Shown one piece after another: positions 26,644 to 35,613 of a stretch of 64,000 nucleotides of DNA. Within the stretch, counting starts at the first letter, position 1, and the number at the start of each line of letters is the position of its first letter. Location of the stretch: NCBI RefSeq assembly GCF_001648155.1, contig NZ_CP015199.1:310001-374000 (forward strand). Reading direction: 5' to 3'. Made by a program: the position numbers and the translations under genes. Source of the stretch: Chryseobacterium glaciei (GTDB lineage: Bacteria > Bacteroidota > Bacteroidia > Flavobacteriales > Weeksellaceae). A model generated the notes under the pieces. It did not search any database and was not told where the DNA came from. It saw only the letters and a program-made list of their open reading frames with translations.

Positions 26644-27381
26644 ATGAAAACTAAAATTTGTAGTGCAATTTTATCCTTAATTGCAATTAATGCTTTTTCA
26701 CAAGTCGGAATCGGAACTCCAAATCCTTCAGCAATGCTCGATGTAAACGGGACAATGAAGCTAAGGTCTACTCCTGTTGCTCCAGCCCTCCCGGGATATC
26801 AAATTTTGGCATTAAACCAAAATAGTGGCGGTGACTTTCAGGTTGCTCAGGTAAACCCTCAGCTCATTATTGATGCAGCAGTGAATGCAATCAATACAAC
26901 AAATGCTAATACAAGTGTATATTCTGCTAAGAAAACTGCAGGTATTAATTTATTAAGCTTATCTCTTTTCCCAAGTGGATTTAGAGCCGTAAATTTTCTA
27001 CAGGCAGAGAGAACTTTAGGAACTGAATCATTATTCTCTGACACGGATAACACTTATACCATTCCTACAAGTGGTGTGTATGCAATTGGATTTTCTTTCC
27101 GATACGGAACAGGACTTCAGGCTGCTATTTTATCAAACTCTCCAGGAGTCGGAATTTTAAGAACACGCTCTGGAGTTGCAACTCTTATAGACAGCAGAAC
27201 CTTCAGTGGAGCAAATCTTCTTTTATTAAGCTTAACGATCTCAGAAGCAAGTTTAAACTCTCTTTACACACTGCAAAGTGGTGATAAGATCTCGTTTGGA
27301 CTTACAGGATCTTCTTTGCTTGATGTTGGGTTATTAGGCTCTAGTACAGGTTCTTTTTATATCTATAAAGTATCGAACTAA
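26644..27381 (+). CDS. Secreted cell-surface protein with VGIGT N-terminus and gC1q-like C-terminus
   Basis: 245 residues with signal peptide MKTKICSAILSLIAINAFSQ. Immediately after it comes VGIGTPNPSAMLDVNGTMKLRSTP, a motif shared by a large group of Bacteroidota surface and tail-like proteins. The C-terminal 130 residues (TSGVYAIGFSFRYGTGLQ..., ending SGDKISFGLTGSS...GSFYIYKVSN) have the strand pattern of a C1q/TNF-like jelly roll. It has no T9SS sorting tail. Function unknown; probably surface-exposed and possibly trimeric. Confidence 0.75.
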   Translation: MKTKICSAILSLIAINAFSQVGIGTPNPSAMLDVNGTMKLRSTPVAPALPGYQILALNQNSGGDFQVAQVNPQLIIDAAVNAINTTNANTSVYSAKKTAGINLLSLSLFPSGFRAVNFLQAERTLGTESLFSDTDNTYTIPTSGVYAIGFSFRYGTGLQAAILSNSPGVGILRTRSGVATLIDSRTFSGANLLLLSLTISEASLNSLYTLQSGDKISFGLTGSSLLDVGLLGSSTGSFYIYKVSN

Positions 27382-27409
27382 AATTTTACTTTCTTTAATC
27401 ACTCTATAA

Positions 27410-27446
27410 AATTAGTCCATCGTACATTTTGTGCGATGGATTAATT
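27410..27446 (+). terminator. Hairpin after the C1q-like protein gene
   Basis: 16-base arms (27,410-27,425 with 27,431-27,446) with two imperfect pairs, loop ATTTT, weak downstream T run. Likely terminator. Confidence 0.6.
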
Positions 27447-27447
27447 C

Positions 27448-27477
27448 TTTGTAACGTCCCCGAATTTTCTATATTTG
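27448..27477 (+). promoter_or_regulatory. Promoter of the DUF2339 gene
   Basis: -33 TTTG at 27,448-27,451 and -7 TATATTTG at 27,470-27,477, spacer 18 bp; box ends 16 bases before the ATG. Confidence 0.65.
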
Positions 27478-27493
27478 ATAAATAAAACGACAA

Positions 27494-29722
27494 ATGGAAA
27501 ATTCCCTGTTCATCATATTAATCTTCGTCTTCTTTTTTGCATATTATACGCTTAATAAAAAAATCAGTCATCTTGAAAATGAAATCTCTGAGCTTAGAAA
27601 AAAGGCAACTAAAAACGCACAATTAACTGAAATTAAAGAAGAAAGAATAGATCCTGAAGTAAAATTTACTTTAAGTGAAGACATTCAGGAAGTTCAGCCG
27701 ATAAAACAACAACCTCCCGTTTCCAAAGAAACTCCTCCTCAAAAAGATTGGATTGCTCCGATTTTTGATTTTTTGAAACAAAACATACTGACAATCATTG
27801 GAATTTTCACTTTGGTTCTGGGAATCGGTTATTTTGTAAAGTATGCGATTGATAAAAACTGGATCGGAGAAACTTCAAGAGCAGGAATTGGTTTCTTAAT
27901 CGGTGGCGGAATTATGCTGACTGCCCATTTTTTAAGGAAAAATTACGCTGTATTTTCATCAATTATTACGGGTGGCGGAATTGCAATTTTATATTTCACA
28001 ACAACTATTGCTTTCAGAGAATATCATTTGTTTACACAGAATCTCGCCTTTATCATAACTTGTATTATCACACTGATTTCCATACTTCTATCCTATTATT
28101 ACAAGAGTGAAACGTTAATTATTTTCTCATTATTTGGCGGATTTTTGGCACCGTTAATGATCAGTACCGGACAAAGCAATTACCCTTTCCTCTTCACTTA
28201 CATCATGGTTTTAAACATCGGAATGCTCACCATTGCATTTCTAAAACATTGGAAAAGTGTGGGTTGGATCGCATTTATTTTTACTAATATTTATCTTTTT
28301 TATTGGGCTGTAGAAAAACCAGAAATTTTAAGCATCTATTTTTATATTATTGCTTATATAATTTTCTACGCATTTGCTTTGCAGAGTTATATCAAGAAGA
28401 ATGTACTTTCTACTTATGATATTTTAATGCTTGTATTGATTAATTTCTCAAGTATTATTGGTATCGTGTATATTTTCAATGAATTAGAATATGAACCAGT
28501 TATAATATTTCCAATTATTTTTGCTTTAATTAACAGCTTATTATTACTCAAAGAATACAATAAAAAAGACTTTGGAATCAGTTATTCTGTTTTTACAGGA
28601 ATTACAGTAAGCCTTGTTACCATTGCGTTTGCGTTGCAGTTTAAGACCCATTTAATCACCACAGTTTGGGCTATTGAAGCAACGTTACTTTTATTTATCT
28701 GGAAAAAAACCAGTCTCAATATTTTCAAACTTTGTTTTTATGTTTTGTTCCCTTTGGTTATTGTAACTCAAATGGTTACTTGGGCTGAATATTATACTGC
28801 GAAGAATCTCAATATTGTCTTCAATCCTGTATTTTTAACGAGTTCAGTTACCGTAATCACAACTCTTGCGAACTTGATTTTGCTAAAAAAACTCCCGGAA
28901 ACTCAAAAACAAGACAACAGTTTTTTTGAATACACCTTTAAAATTTTAAGCTTTGGAGTGATTTACGTTGCTCTGTTATTGGAAATTATTTATCATATTT
29001 CTGAAAAACCTTGGTCGTTCATTTTCAGTATCGGACTGTTATTCAGTGTATATTATCTTTTTATTATTTTATTGTTCCGCAAAAAATTAGATATCAATAA
29101 AGATTTTGAAACTGGACTTATTTATATCTTTTTGTTTCTGTTAATGTTGAATGTTTCATTTTCCGCATCAGGAATTGTGACGTCTATTTTAGTAAAGAAA
29201 ATTGATATTAATTTTTATGCTGTACACCTACTCTATTGGATTCCATTTATTTATACACTTTGGAAAATATTACCAGAATCAGATTTTTTCAAAAAAGAAA
29301 TTGCGTATTGGTTTGTATCTATTACGCTTATTACCGTAATCAGCTGTGAATTGTATCATTTATATATTCTGGCTAATACGTCTGACATTTTGACAGTATG
29401 GAAGTTTGAAAAACATTTCAGTATTTTATATTTGCCAATAATTTGGGCAGTTCTTGCAAGTATTTTTATTTATTTGGGTTTAAAGAAAAACATTTCAGAA
29501 CTCAACAAAGTTGGTTTTGCTCTTCTTGGTTTAATGATTTTAAAACTATACGCTTATGATGTTTGGCAAATGGATAACGTTTCAAGAATTATTGCTTTTA
29601 TTATTTTAGGTGTCATTTTATTACTAAGCTCTTTTATGTTTCAGCGATTAAAAAATATCATTAAAAATCTAGTTGATAAAAAAGATGAAACAATTGAAAA
29701 TGACAATCCGGAAATGCAATAA
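27494..29722 (+). CDS. DUF2339 polytopic membrane protein
   Basis: 742 residues with more than 20 hydrophobic segments, the family norm. An N-terminal anchor helix is followed by a short coiled coil (KKISHLENEISELRKKA) and a Pro/Gln-rich cytoplasmic linker; the membrane part starts with the family signature IGIFTLVLGIGYFVKYAIDKNWIGETSRAGIGFLIGG at about 101-135. The function of DUF2339 proteins is not established. Single gene with its own promoter. Confidence 0.93.
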   Translation: MENSLFIILIFVFFFAYYTLNKKISHLENEISELRKKATKNAQLTEIKEERIDPEVKFTLSEDIQEVQPIKQQPPVSKETPPQKDWIAPIFDFLKQNILTIIGIFTLVLGIGYFVKYAIDKNWIGETSRAGIGFLIGGGIMLTAHFLRKNYAVFSSIITGGGIAILYFTTTIAFREYHLFTQNLAFIITCIITLISILLSYYYKSETLIIFSLFGGFLAPLMISTGQSNYPFLFTYIMVLNIGMLTIAFLKHWKSVGWIAFIFTNIYLFYWAVEKPEILSIYFYIIAYIIFYAFALQSYIKKNVLSTYDILMLVLINFSSIIGIVYIFNELEYEPVIIFPIIFALINSLLLLKEYNKKDFGISYSVFTGITVSLVTIAFALQFKTHLITTVWAIEATLLLFIWKKTSLNIFKLCFYVLFPLVIVTQMVTWAEYYTAKNLNIVFNPVFLTSSVTVITTLANLILLKKLPETQKQDNSFFEYTFKILSFGVIYVALLLEIIYHISEKPWSFIFSIGLLFSVYYLFIILLFRKKLDINKDFETGLIYIFLFLLMLNVSFSASGIVTSILVKKIDINFYAVHLLYWIPFIYTLWKILPESDFFKKEIAYWFVSITLITVISCELYHLYILANTSDILTVWKFEKHFSILYLPIIWAVLASIFIYLGLKKNISELNKVGFALLGLMILKLYAYDVWQMDNVSRIIAFIILGVILLLSSFMFQRLKNIIKNLVDKKDETIENDNPEMQ

Positions 29723-29829
29723 AAGCTCTTATTGATAGTTAATTTTTAATTTAACCTAAAAATTCATTCACATTTTATAAAAAATACTTATATTTATCAA
29801 GTTTTTAACAGTTACATATTCCATAAACT

Positions 29830-30267
29830 ATGAAAAAATTACTCTACTCTTTATTAATATTTGCTTCAGCAAGTTTATTTGCTCAGAAAAATACATCTAC
29901 AAAATTTGCAATTGCCAATGACGTTGTAGGATCTGTAGAAATGTTCGCCACTAAAGGCAACATGCTCCAAGGTAAAGGTATTCCAAGAACAAAAGCTGCA
30001 TTACCTCAAAACCTTAAAAAATATGCTGATCTTGCAGATAACGGACTTGTAGAATATAAGTTTATCAAAGGTTACGAAGGTTTAGACAGACTTACAGTAG
30101 CTCAAATCAATGAGATGGACAGTCTTCCAAAAGAAACACCGGTTTTCATCGATGGTTATGAGTTTAAAAATCCTGAAACTAAGGTTTACGCAGAAATACT
30201 GAACAACAAACAGATCAAAGAAGAGAACGGTAAAAAATTCTTAACTTTTACAACTAAAGCGAAATAA
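29830..30267 (+). CDS. Secreted hypothetical protein, 145 residues
   Basis: Signal peptide MKKLLYSLLIFASASLFAQ. The mature protein is small, basic and without cysteines, with stretches GNMLQGKGIPRTKAALPQNLKKYADLADNG and LDRLTVAQINEMDSLPKETPVFIDGYEF. No family was recognised. It is followed 18 bases later by a bidirectional terminator shared with rarA. Confidence 0.75.
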   Translation: MKKLLYSLLIFASASLFAQKNTSTKFAIANDVVGSVEMFATKGNMLQGKGIPRTKAALPQNLKKYADLADNGLVEYKFIKGYEGLDRLTVAQINEMDSLPKETPVFIDGYEFKNPETKVYAEILNNKQIKEENGKKFLTFTTKAK

Positions 30268-30285
30268 TTTTATTATTCAAAATAT

Positions 30286-30315
30286 AAAAGGATACTCAGT
30301 GAGTATCCTTTTTTT
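30286..30315 (+). terminator. Bidirectional terminator between the secreted protein gene and rarA
   Basis: Perfect 12-bp stem AAAAGGATACTC/GAGTATCCTTTT, loop AGT, seven T on the plus strand and TTTTATATTTTG on the minus strand. Confidence 0.87.
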
Positions 30316-31591
30316 AATATTTATCATTCCATTTTTTCTTGAGCTCATCGTAGATTTTCTTTTCAGTTGCATTATTTCCGGGCTCGTACAATTTCAAACT
30401 TCTGATTTCCTGTGGCAGAAAATCCTGATCCACAAAATTGCCTTCATAAGAATGGGCGTATTTATATTCTTTGCCGTAATCCATATCTTTCATCAGCTTT
30501 GTCGGCGCATTTCTGAGATGTAGAGGAACAGGCAGGTTTCCGGTTTGCTTTACCAATGCCAAAGCATCATTAATAGCCATATACGCTGAATTACTTTTCG
30601 GAGAAACGGCCAGATAAATCGCTGTTTCACTCAAAATAATTCTCGCTTCCGGATTTCCTATAACGTTAATCGCCTGAAAGCAATTATTGGCGATCATTAA
30701 AGCAGTAGGATTCGCTAAACCAATATCTTCAGCAGCCAAAATCAACATTCTTCTGGCAATAAATTTAATATCCTCACCTCCCGCGATCATTCTTGCCAGC
30801 CAATAAACAGCCCCATTCGGATCACTTCCGCGCATAGATTTAATGAATGCCGAAATAATATCATAATGCTGTTCACCATTTTTATCATACAAAGCCATTG
30901 TTTCCTGAAGAACTTCAAGAACATCAGAATTAATGATTTCGTTGGTATCAGAATTTTTATATTGATTTAAGACAAGCTCCACAGAATTGATCAATTTTCT
31001 AGCATCACCTCCCGAATATTGGATCAAAGCTTCTTTTTCTAAAATTTTAAAATCTGTATTTTCTTCTTTATTAAATCTCTCAGAAGAAATATCAACAAGT
31101 TCTTCCAGTTTTTCATAGCTCAAAGCCTTCAAAACATAAACCTGACTTCTCGAAAGCAAAGCGGAAACCACCTCAAAACTTGGATTTTCAGTAGTTGCAC
31201 CAATTAAAACAATCCACCCTTTTTCAACCGCATGAAGAAGTGAATCCTGCTGAGATTTATTAAAACGGTGAATTTCATCAATAAATAAAATCGGTGATTT
31301 CCCTGAAAACAAATTCTGATTTTTAGCTTCATCGATAATATCCCGAACATCTTTTACTCCTGAAGAAACTGCGGAAAGTTTATAAAATGTTCTCCCTGAT
31401 TTTTCAGAAATAATTTCAGCCAAAGTTGTTTTTCCGGTTCCGGGAGGTCCCCAGAAAATAAGAGAATTCAGAGCATTATTCTCTATCATTTTTCTTATCG
31501 TCCCTTTTTCTCCCGTAAGATGCTCCTGCCCGAGAACATCATCTAAGGTTTTAGGTCTTAATTTTTCAGCTAATGGAATATTTTGATTCAA
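30314..31591 (-). CDS. rarA: Replication-associated recombination protein A (RarA/MgsA/WRNIP1 family)
   Basis: 425-residue clamp-loader-like AAA+ ATPase acting at stalled replication forks. Seen: N-terminal LAEKLRPKTLDDVLGQEHL, P-loop WGPPGTGKTT at about 45-54, Walker B ILFIDEIHRFNKSQQD at about 101-116, sensor 1 GATTENPSFEVVSALLSR, and C-terminal tetramerisation region HDYGKEYKYAHSYEG-like (seen as MDYGKEYKYAHSYEGNFVDQ). It overlaps the shared terminator at its 3' end. Single gene. Confidence 0.96.
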   Translation of the reverse strand: MNQNIPLAEKLRPKTLDDVLGQEHLTGEKGTIRKMIENNALNSLIFWGPPGTGKTTLAEIISEKSGRTFYKLSAVSSGVKDVRDIIDEAKNQNLFSGKSPILFIDEIHRFNKSQQDSLLHAVEKGWIVLIGATTENPSFEVVSALLSRSQVYVLKALSYEKLEELVDISSERFNKEENTDFKILEKEALIQYSGGDARKLINSVELVLNQYKNSDTNEIINSDVLEVLQETMALYDKNGEQHYDIISAFIKSMRGSDPNGAVYWLARMIAGGEDIKFIARRMLILAAEDIGLANPTALMIANNCFQAINVIGNPEARIILSETAIYLAVSPKSNSAYMAINDALALVKQTGNLPVPLHLRNAPTKLMKDMDYGKEYKYAHSYEGNFVDQDFLPQEIRSLKLYEPGNNATEKKIYDELKKKWNDKY

Positions 31592-31773
31592 GATTTTTTT
31601 GATTTGATTTAAAGTGAAAATTTTTAATACAAAGATGACAAAGCACCCATAAATATTTCAATTTTGAATGTGTAAATATACAAAATCGACAAACGCCGGA
31701 ATTTATCCGATGAAACAACTATTTACGCCCCGAAACTTATAACAAATTTAAACTAATTTTAATTTTTTTACCC

Positions 31774-31781
31774 TATTTTTG
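31774..31781 (+). promoter_or_regulatory. -7 box TATTTTTG seven bases before the yidD start
   Basis: TAnnTTTG match; only seven bases separate it from the TTG start of yidD, so the transcript is predicted to be leaderless or nearly so. Confidence 0.55.
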
Positions 31782-31788
31782 CATTGCT

Positions 31789-32031
31789 TTGAAACTTACA
31801 TTCAATAAAATCATCACTTTTCCTTTGGTAGTTTTAATAAAATTTTACCAATGGTTTATCTCGCCTTTACTTCCAAAAAACTGCCGTTACGAGCCTACAT
31901 GTTCACATTACATGGTAAAATCGTTGCAGGTTCACGGTATTTTTAAAGGTTTTTGGTTAGGTTTGAAGAGAATTTCAAAATGTCATCCTTGGGGAGGAAG
32001 CGGATATGATCCCGTTCCACCAAAAAAATAA
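31789..32031 (+). CDS. yidD: Membrane protein insertion efficiency factor YidD
   Basis: 80 residues, the normal length. Conserved core: [24 protein letters not shown] at about 22-45 with the Cys pair, and C-terminal [20 protein letters not shown]. It assists YidC-dependent membrane protein insertion as a small amphipathic membrane-associated protein. The start is TTG at 31,789; no in-frame ATG lies upstream near the promoter box, and the next Met is internal to the conserved core. First gene of a yidD-lgt unit. Confidence 0.93.
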   Translation: MKLTFNKIITFPLVVLIKFYQWFISPLLPKNCRYEPTCSHYMVKSLQVHGIFKGFWLGLKRISKCHPWGGSGYDPVPPKK

Positions 32032-32062
32032 AATCAACGAACAAACTATTAAAAAAATAGAA

Positions 32063-33331
32063 ATGAGTAATATTTTTTTCAGAATTTACCTTGTATTATT
32101 TGCCTTTGTTACACAGTGCTTTTTTGCACAGGATTATCAGGGCAGTTTATCAGACGGAACTTTAAAGGTAAATTCAACTGAACTTCCTGTAAAAATTTAT
32201 GCAACAACTGAAGCTCAAGATCTGAGCGGATTTGCCGATAAAAAAATAGACAACAATGTTTTGGTCATTCTGAATGAATCAAACTTTGAGCCTTCATATT
32301 ACAATTATAGTGTGCAAACTTTGGCAAGATTTAAAGAAAATCAGTATCAGTTTTTTGATAAGAACTTTAAATTAATTCAAACCGGAGCTACGCAGGACAA
32401 TATCACTACATTTAAATATGCTGTAAAATCTAGCAAGCCAATTACAGCTTCTGATAAGGTAGAATTGGAAACTCCATTTAAGATCTGGGATCCTTCAAAA
32501 GGGATTCAATTAGGACCAATTACGCTACATTTCTATAGCTTAATGTTTATTTTCGCTTTTGGATTAGGCTATGTTTTAATGGCTAAAATTTTCAAGATCG
32601 ATAATGTAAACATAAAATATCTGGAACCTCTTTTCACTTGGACGTTGATCGGAACTATTTTGGGAGCAAGATTGGGACACGTTATTTTCTATCAGCCGGA
32701 ATTATTCAAAGAAGATTTCTGGAGTGTATTTTTACCGATCAGCACTAAAAACGGATTAAAATTCACAGGATTTTCAGGATTAGCAAGTCACGGAGCTACA
32801 ATCGCTCTGATCTTTACAACACTTTATTATTCATTTAAAATCATCAAGAAAAATCCATTCTGGGTATATGACAGAATAGGAATCGTAGTTGCTTTAGGAG
32901 GTGCTTTTGTAAGAATGGGTAACTTTTTCAATTCTGAAATTATAGGAAAACCTGTTGACCCTAGTTCACCATTCGCTATATTTTTCCCTCAGCAAAGCAG
33001 CGAGTACGGCGTAACAATTCCACGTTATCCTACACAGTTATTTGAAGCAATCGGGTATGTTTGTTTATTCGTTTTATTATGGATCTTATACACAAGAACC
33101 AACAAAAAATACCAACAGGGATGGTTATTTGGACTGTTTTTTATCATTCTTTGGGCAATCAGATTCTTTGTAGAATTCTTGAAAGAACCTCAAGGAGACG
33201 AATTCATTCAATTTGGAGGATTAAATACAGGACAGATCCTTTCAATTCCTTTTATGATCGCAGGATTTGTGATTATGATCTATTCTAAGAAATTCAAAAT
33301 CACAGAAGCAGAAAACGGGAAACCGGAATAA
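32063..33331 (+). CDS. lgt: Prolipoprotein diacylglyceryl transferase with extra N-terminal periplasmic domain
   Basis: Transfers diacylglycerol to the lipobox Cys of prolipoproteins. From the ATG at 32,063 it is 422 residues; usual Lgt is 260-300. The first 23 residues are a signal peptide (FFRIYLVLFAFVTQCFFAQ), then about 120 residues of an unassigned periplasmic domain, then Lgt proper starting near LGPITLHFYSLMF (conserved Tyr). Lgt residues present: SHGATI (catalytic His), RMGNFFNSEIIGKP (conserved Arg, Asn, Glu, Gly) and IRFFVEFLKEP (Arg, Glu). A start at 32,006 would overlap yidD and spoil the signal peptide. 31 bp after yidD. Confidence 0.93.
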   Translation: MSNIFFRIYLVLFAFVTQCFFAQDYQGSLSDGTLKVNSTELPVKIYATTEAQDLSGFADKKIDNNVLVILNESNFEPSYYNYSVQTLARFKENQYQFFDKNFKLIQTGATQDNITTFKYAVKSSKPITASDKVELETPFKIWDPSKGIQLGPITLHFYSLMFIFAFGLGYVLMAKIFKIDNVNIKYLEPLFTWTLIGTILGARLGHVIFYQPELFKEDFWSVFLPISTKNGLKFTGFSGLASHGATIALIFTTLYYSFKIIKKNPFWVYDRIGIVVALGGAFVRMGNFFNSEIIGKPVDPSSPFAIFFPQQSSEYGVTIPRYPTQLFEAIGYVCLFVLLWILYTRTNKKYQQGWLFGLFFIILWAIRFFVEFLKEPQGDEFIQFGGLNTGQILSIPFMIAGFVIMIYSKKFKITEAENGKPE

Positions 33332-33349
33332 GCTTACTTTATCATATTT

Positions 33350-33387
33350 AAAAAGGCAAATTTGCATCACGCGAATTTGCCTTTTTT
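33350..33387 (+). terminator. Bidirectional terminator between lgt and nnr
   Basis: 13-bp stem AAAAAGGCAAATT/AATTTGCCTTTTT with 11-base loop; T run on the plus strand. Confidence 0.83.
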
Positions 33388-33394
33388 ATTTATG

Positions 33395-34909
33395 CTATAA
33401 TTTTATCGCAACATTTTTATTGAGTTCTTCGAAAACATTTCCAAATTCATTAATAACATCCGTTGGAAGCATAGATTCTTTAGAATATTTTTCAGCAGCA
33501 AATTCAGCGGCTTTTCCATGAAACCAAACACCGAAAATGGCAGCATTTTCTTCCGAGTATCCCTGAGCAAGAAATGAAGTTATGATTCCTGTTAGTATAT
33601 CTCCGCTCCCTCCTTTTGCCAAACCTGAATTTCCTGTAATGTTATAAAAAACATTTCCTTCCGGAGTAATTATTTGTGTGTGATGATCTTTTAAGACAAT
33701 ATAAATTTGAAGTTCATTAGCTTTTTTTCGGGCTAACTCTATTCTTTCGAAAGAGTTTTTTATAGCACCAAATAACCTTTCAAACTCTTTTGGATGCGGA
33801 GTTATGATCGATTTTTTTGGAATTAATTTTAAGTTTTTCTCATCTTTTGAAATAATATTTAAAGCATCAGCGTCCAACAGTAATGGTTTTGGATATTGTT
33901 TTAAAAATTTCAATAGAGATTTTTCCGTTTCCAAAACTGTTCCTAATCCTGGGCCAATTCCACAGACTGAGGTTTCATCAATATCAAATTGATCGATATA
34001 ATTTTCACCACCCTGTATAAACATCGCTTCCGGACAAGAAGTTTGAAGAACCTCATATCCACATTTCGGAGCTAATGTAAAAGTTAATCCAGCACCAGTT
34101 TTTAAAGCTGATTTTGTCGCCAAAACAGCGGCACCGACTTTACCATAGCTTCCGGCAGCAATCGTCACTTTTCCATAAGTACCTTTATGAGAAAACTCAT
34201 TTCTGGGTTTGAAGATACTTTCTACAATTTTATCATCAATAACAAAATCCGGTGTTGCTGTATTCGAAATGTATTCTTCGCTTAAATTTATATCTAAAAT
34301 AATGACTTTTCCTGTATATTTTCCCGTTTCGGGATACAGGAAACTTTTTTTCCAAAACTGAAAACTTAATGTATAATCTGCTTTAAAAATAGTAGAATTT
34401 TCATCAGAAATAACGTCTGTAAACAATCCTGACGGAACATCAATTGAAATTCTGACATTATTTTTAGCGTTTAAATCATTAACAAGTTGTTTATAATCTC
34501 CCTCCAACTCTCTTGATAATCCGGTTCCGAAAAGAGCATCAATAATTACGGTTCTGCTATCAAAACGATAGCTTTCAACATCTTTAAAGTTCTTAATAAG
34601 TACGCCCGAGACTTCTTTTAATTCTTTAAAATTCACATTCGCATCATTGGAATATTTTGCTTTGGGATCTACAAAAACATCAACATCAAAACCTTTTAAA
34701 TACAACATTTTCGCGATCGCAAAGCCATCTCCGCCATTGTTTCCACTGCCGCAAAATATGGTGAAATTTCTGTGATTTTTGCAGTTTTCATAAATCCAGT
34801 CGACACAGTTTTGTGCTGCCCTTTCCATTAATTGAATTGACGAAACAGGTTCATCAGAAATTGTAAATTCGTCACATTTACGAATCTGCTCTGCTGTGAA
34901 AATTTTCAT
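33395..34909 (-). CDS. nnr: Bifunctional NAD(P)H-hydrate repair enzyme (epimerase plus dehydratase)
   Basis: Repairs damaged NADHX/NADPHX. 504 residues from the ATG at 34,909 (IFTAEQIRKCDEFT start); a frame extending to 34,951 adds only a hydrophobic, unconserved leader. N-terminal YjeF_N epimerase domain with FCGSGNNGGDGFAIAKML at about 50-67; C-terminal ADP-dependent dehydratase (ribokinase-like) with KVTIAAGSYGKVGAAVLATKSAL, GPGLG and the GNSGLAKGGSGDILTGII signature near 430 containing the catalytic Asp. Standard fused arrangement. Single gene. Confidence 0.95.
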   Translation of the reverse strand: MKIFTAEQIRKCDEFTISDEPVSSIQLMERAAQNCVDWIYENCKNHRNFTIFCGSGNNGGDGFAIAKMLYLKGFDVDVFVDPKAKYSNDANVNFKELKEVSGVLIKNFKDVESYRFDSRTVIIDALFGTGLSRELEGDYKQLVNDLNAKNNVRISIDVPSGLFTDVISDENSTIFKADYTLSFQFWKKSFLYPETGKYTGKVIILDINLSEEYISNTATPDFVIDDKIVESIFKPRNEFSHKGTYGKVTIAAGSYGKVGAAVLATKSALKTGAGLTFTLAPKCGYEVLQTSCPEAMFIQGGENYIDQFDIDETSVCGIGPGLGTVLETEKSLLKFLKQYPKPLLLDADALNIISKDEKNLKLIPKKSIITPHPKEFERLFGAIKNSFERIELARKKANELQIYIVLKDHHTQIITPEGNVFYNITGNSGLAKGGSGDILTGIITSFLAQGYSEENAAIFGVWFHGKAAEFAAEKYSKESMLPTDVINEFGNVFEELNKNVAIKL

Positions 34910-35090
34910 AATTATTATTGTTTTTATTATACATACTACTGTTAACAGCAATTTACAAAGAATTTTCTTTTATTTTTTTAAATTAAACAACAAATAAACC
35001 TAATGTGAAATTAAATCGCATAAAAATTTAATTCACTTATATTTTTAAATAAAAACTTGAAATCATAAAAATTTTTATAACATAAATTCC

Positions 35091-35098
35091 TATTTTTG
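35091..35098 (+). promoter_or_regulatory. -7 box TATTTTTG for mscL copy 1
   Basis: TAnnTTTG match 28 bases before the ATG. Confidence 0.55.
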
Positions 35099-35126
35099 TT
35101 CATAATAATACTTAAAAATATAAATT

Positions 35127-35507
35127 ATGGGATTTATTAAAGAATTTAAATCATTTGCTTTTAAAGGAAATGTACTTGATCTGGCAGTCGGTGTTATCAT
35201 TGGTGGAGCCTTCGGAAAAATAGTTTCGTCTTTGGTAGAAGATGTTATTACTCCTTTATTATTAAATCCTGCTCTTAAAGCTGCGGGTGCAGAAAACATC
35301 TCAAAACTATCTTGGAATGGTGTTACTTATGGTAATTTCCTTTCTGCAATAATTAGTTTTTTATGTATTGCAATGGTATTATTCTGGATCATTAAAGGGG
35401 CAAATAAAATTACCCATAAAGAGGAACCAGCTCCAGCTGGACCTACTGAAGACCAAAAATTATTAATAGAAATCAGAGATTTGCTTAAAAATAAAAACAA
35501 CATATAA
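35127..35507 (+). CDS. mscL: Large-conductance mechanosensitive channel MscL, copy 1
   Basis: 126 residues, normal length. N-terminal amphipathic helix GFIKEFKSFAFKGN, TM1 with VLDLAVGVIIGGAFGKIVSSLVEDVITPLL (pore-lining, family signature), periplasmic loop, TM2 FLCIAMVLFWIIKGAN and a charged C-terminal helical bundle. Forms a pentameric inner-membrane emergency valve for hypo-osmotic shock. A second gene, about 85% identical in protein, follows 106 bp downstream; each copy has its own -7 box and terminator. Confidence 0.97.
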   Translation: MGFIKEFKSFAFKGNVLDLAVGVIIGGAFGKIVSSLVEDVITPLLLNPALKAAGAENISKLSWNGVTYGNFLSAIISFLCIAMVLFWIIKGANKITHKEEPAPAGPTEDQKLLIEIRDLLKNKNNI

Positions 35508-35513
35508 AACACA

Positions 35514-35539
35514 GACCACTTCAAAATTGAAGTGGTTTT
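35514..35539 (+). terminator. Terminator between the two mscL copies
   Basis: Stem ACCACTTCAA/TTGAAGTGGT (35,514-35,523 with 35,526-35,535), then TTTTATTTA. Confidence 0.8.
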
Positions 35540-35583
35540 TATTTATTCTTGAAAAACTAATCCCTAACAAATCAAAATTTTAT

Positions 35584-35591
35584 TATATTTG
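35584..35591 (+). promoter_or_regulatory. -7 box TATATTTG for mscL copy 2
   Basis: TAnnTTTG match 22 bases before the second mscL ATG, so the second copy is likely transcribed independently. Confidence 0.6.
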
Positions 35592-35613
35592 CCTGTAACA
35601 CAATGTAAAATTT

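Noticed and set aside
34910..34951. Extended start of nnr
   Set aside because: The added residues are hydrophobic and unconserved, and the ATG at 34,909 opens directly at the conserved IFTAEQIRKCDEF segment.
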